From Bacillota bacterium (GTDB taxonomy: Bacteria > Bacillota > Clostridia > Acetivibrionales > DSM-2933): a stretch of 24,150 nt of DNA. The notes under the pieces are model-generated. The model made no database searches and was not told where the DNA came from. It worked only from the letters and a program-made list of their open reading frames with translations. The DNA is taken from contig JAUZPS010000014.1 in NCBI GenBank assembly GCA_030705945.1, positions 1 through 24,150 of the forward strand, written 5' to 3'. How positions within the stretch are numbered: position 1 is the stretch's first letter; the number at the start of each line of letters is the position of its first letter. A program made the position numbers and the translations under genes. Shown one piece after another: positions 22,482 to 24,150 of this stretch.

Positions 22482-24150
22482 TTACACCTTGAAAAACGAA
22501 ATTGATTTATTTAATCCCTGCGCCATTTCGTTCAAAAACTTAGATTGGTTTGATACTTCTTCAATTCCTTCAATTTGCTGCTGAGCTGTCGCTGATATTT
22601 CTTCAACGGTTGCAGCTATTTCCTCAGAAACTGAGGATATGCTGTTTATTACATCGTGTGTATTCTTTCCTGATTCCAGAATCTTACTAACTGCGCTTTC
22701 GAAATTAGTCATAAAGGACATAATATTCTCCATAGAATTTAAAATTGCTTTAAATGAATTATCCGTTTCACTAACAGCATTCATTTGAACCTTTATAATT
22801 TCGTGAGTATTGTTAGCAGAATCTGACGCAAGCATAGTCTTTTGCTGTATATTCTTTATAACGCTGCTAATTGAAGTCAAAGATTCCTTTGTCTGATCTG
22901 CAAGCTTTCTGACCTGTTCAGCAACTACAGCAAACCCTCTGCCTGCCTCTCCAGCTTTTGCTGCTTCAATAGCGGCATTTAGCGAGAGAAGATTCGTCTG
23001 TTCAGAAATATTGCCGATAAATTTTAATATTTTTTGAATTTCACGCATATCAACATTAAGTTCATTTATATTTACAACAATATCATCGGTTACTTTGCTT
23101 GTCTGCAAGGACTTCTCATTCAAAGACTCTACTGATATCAACGCATTTTCACAAAGCGCTTTTGTATCATGAGTAATCTTAGCAACAAGCTCCATCTCAT
23201 CATAGACCTTATTTATGTCCTTGGATAAGCTGTTAACAAATTGCAAAGACTTGTAGTTATCCTCAGCCTGGTTTGAAGTCCCCTTTGCAATTTGCTCTAT
23301 ACTTACTGCAACTTGTTCAGCAGAGTAATAGTAATCGGAAGATAGTTGACTTACTTTCTCCGCGCTTCCAAGAACCTGTCTTGAAGAATTATTTACATTT
23401 GAAACCAGATTTTTAATATTTCCAATCATATCATTAAAATTGTTGTTTAAAATTGAAATTTCATCATTAAACTCATCGTGAATTCTGATGCTCAGATTTC
23501 CATTTTTTGCTTCCTCCATTTGACCTTGCAGCTTATAAAGGGGTCTTGTAATACTTGTGGACATTAATAGAGAAATGGCAATACTAAGTAAAAATATAAT
23601 GCAACCAACAATTAAAATCCAATTTCTTATATTATTAGATTCAACTTGTATGTACGAAAAAGGAATTGCAGCCACAACAAACCAATCTGTATCAGGTATC
23701 TTTGAATAGCTATACATAAATTTTTTGCCTTTATCTACTGAATAAAATGAACCGGCAGCGCTCTTTGCCGCATTTTCCTGCTTATTTATATCCATCTTAG
23801 CATTACTGACTTTTGATAATTCATTTATAAGCTTTGCATTTGAATATGCGGTATTTACCTTAATTCGTTCATTGTTCTTTGTTGAAATTATTATTCCATC
23901 CGATCCAATAAGAAAGATATCGGATGACCCATCAATATTTATTGTCTTATATGTTTTAGATATAAAAGAGTCCTCAAGGACTACCACCATGGTGCCTAAT
24001 AAATCACCGGTCGCTTCGTTATAGATTTGGTTCATAGCTAAAATATAATTTTCCTCACTTCTTCCACCCTTTTGAATAAACCATACAAAATTTCCTTTAC
24101 CTTTTTCAGCTATCTTTTCATATTCTTTTTCTCTTCCGTTAAATTCACTC
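22482..24150 (-). CDS. Methyl-accepting chemotaxis protein, 5' end outside window
   Basis: The reading frame stays open to the window edge, upstream of the internal ATG at 24035, so the gene is partial at its N-terminus. The extra codons at 24036-24148 read like the middle of a dCache sensor domain (NFVWFIQKGG). The visible protein has the rest of the Cache domain (including FLIGSDGIIISTKN and the membrane-proximal part ending DTDWFVVAAIP), then a membrane segment (NWILIVGCIIFLLSIAISLL) and HAMP. The cytoplasmic signalling domain has the classical hairpin tip NAAIEAAKAGEAGRGFAVVAEQVRKLA. It should sense a small extracellular ligand and control CheA. The C-terminus has no CheR-binding pentapeptide. 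No other chemotaxis genes are adjacent. Confidence 0.93.
   Translation of the reverse strand, partial: SEFNGREKEYEKIAEKGKGNFVWFIQKGGRSEENYILAMNQIYNEATGDLLGTMVVVLEDSFISKTYKTINIDGSSDIFLIGSDGIIISTKNNERIKVNTAYSNAKLINELSKVSNAKMDINKQENAAKSAAGSFYSVDKGKKFMYSYSKIPDTDWFVVAAIPFSYIQVESNNIRNWILIVGCIIFLLSIAISLLMSTSITRPLYKLQGQMEEAKNGNLSIRIHDEFNDEISILNNNFNDMIGNIKNLVSNVNNSSRQVLGSAEKVSQLSSDYYYSAEQVAVSIEQIAKGTSNQAEDNYKSLQFVNSLSKDINKVYDEMELVAKITHDTKALCENALISVESLNEKSLQTSKVTDDIVVNINELNVDMREIQKILKFIGNISEQTNLLSLNAAIEAAKAGEAGRGFAVVAEQVRKLADQTKESLTSISSVIKNIQQKTMLASDSANNTHEIIKVQMNAVSETDNSFKAILNSMENIMSFMTNFESAVSKILESGKNTHDVINSISSVSEEIAATVEEISATAQQQIEGIEEVSNQSKFLNEMAQGLNKSISFFKV

Overview
The window looks like a low-GC Gram-positive, most likely a clostridium of the Ruminiclostridium/Acetivibrio/Clostridium type. 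The reasons are AT-rich DNA, strong GGAGG-like ribosome binding sites, a SigI/RsgI sigma/anti-sigma pair (Bacillus and cellulolytic clostridia), and a Pel-type exopolysaccharide cluster without outer-membrane components. Genus is an inference. All genes except the first lie on the minus strand.

Layout. (1) 1-1240: an ImmA/IrrE-family zinc protease with three C-terminal zinc ribbons, behind a good sigma-A promoter whose start point is covered by a perfect match to the Gram-positive LexA (SOS) box. (2) 1311-4184: a class I aminotransferase and, upstream of it, a MocR/PdxR regulator (GntR winged helix fused to the same aminotransferase fold), with a palindromic candidate operator at the regulator's promoter. 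(3) 4274-17444: a nine-gene Pel-like exopolysaccharide locus. It reads, in transcription order: an epimerase fused to a PelD-like membrane/GAF protein with no GGDEF domain; a PelE-like protein; a DUF2194/PelA-type deacetylase; glycosyltransferase PelF; membrane protein PelG; a secreted GH114/GH166-like hydrolase; a CotH-kinase protein; a VTC-type polyphosphate polymerase domain protein; and a DUF4956 membrane protein. Two 98-bp repeats, nearly identical and in inverted orientation, bracket the last eight genes. (4) 17467-19782: sigI-rsgI, closed by a strong terminator. (5) 19932-21959: a membrane PAS histidine kinase without a linked response regulator. (6) 21960-22481: a gene-free stretch with an interleaved fold-back repeat and a terminator-like hairpin. 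(7) 22482-24150: a methyl-accepting chemotaxis protein cut by the window edge.

How it may work together. The fused epimerase would make the UDP-GalNAc-type precursor, PelF would polymerise it, PelD/PelE/PelG would form the membrane synthase/export complex, and the deacetylase and hydrolase would modify or trim the polymer outside. The CotH/VTC/DUF4956 trio may add a phosphate-based or surface-attachment step. The pel promoter region and the sigI promoter region share an unusual motif (ACCCAC, 18-19 bp, TGAATA, then CTAT-ATA). This suggests that SigI, released by RsgI in response to an extracellular signal, may drive the exopolysaccharide operon. That link is the most testable new idea in the window.
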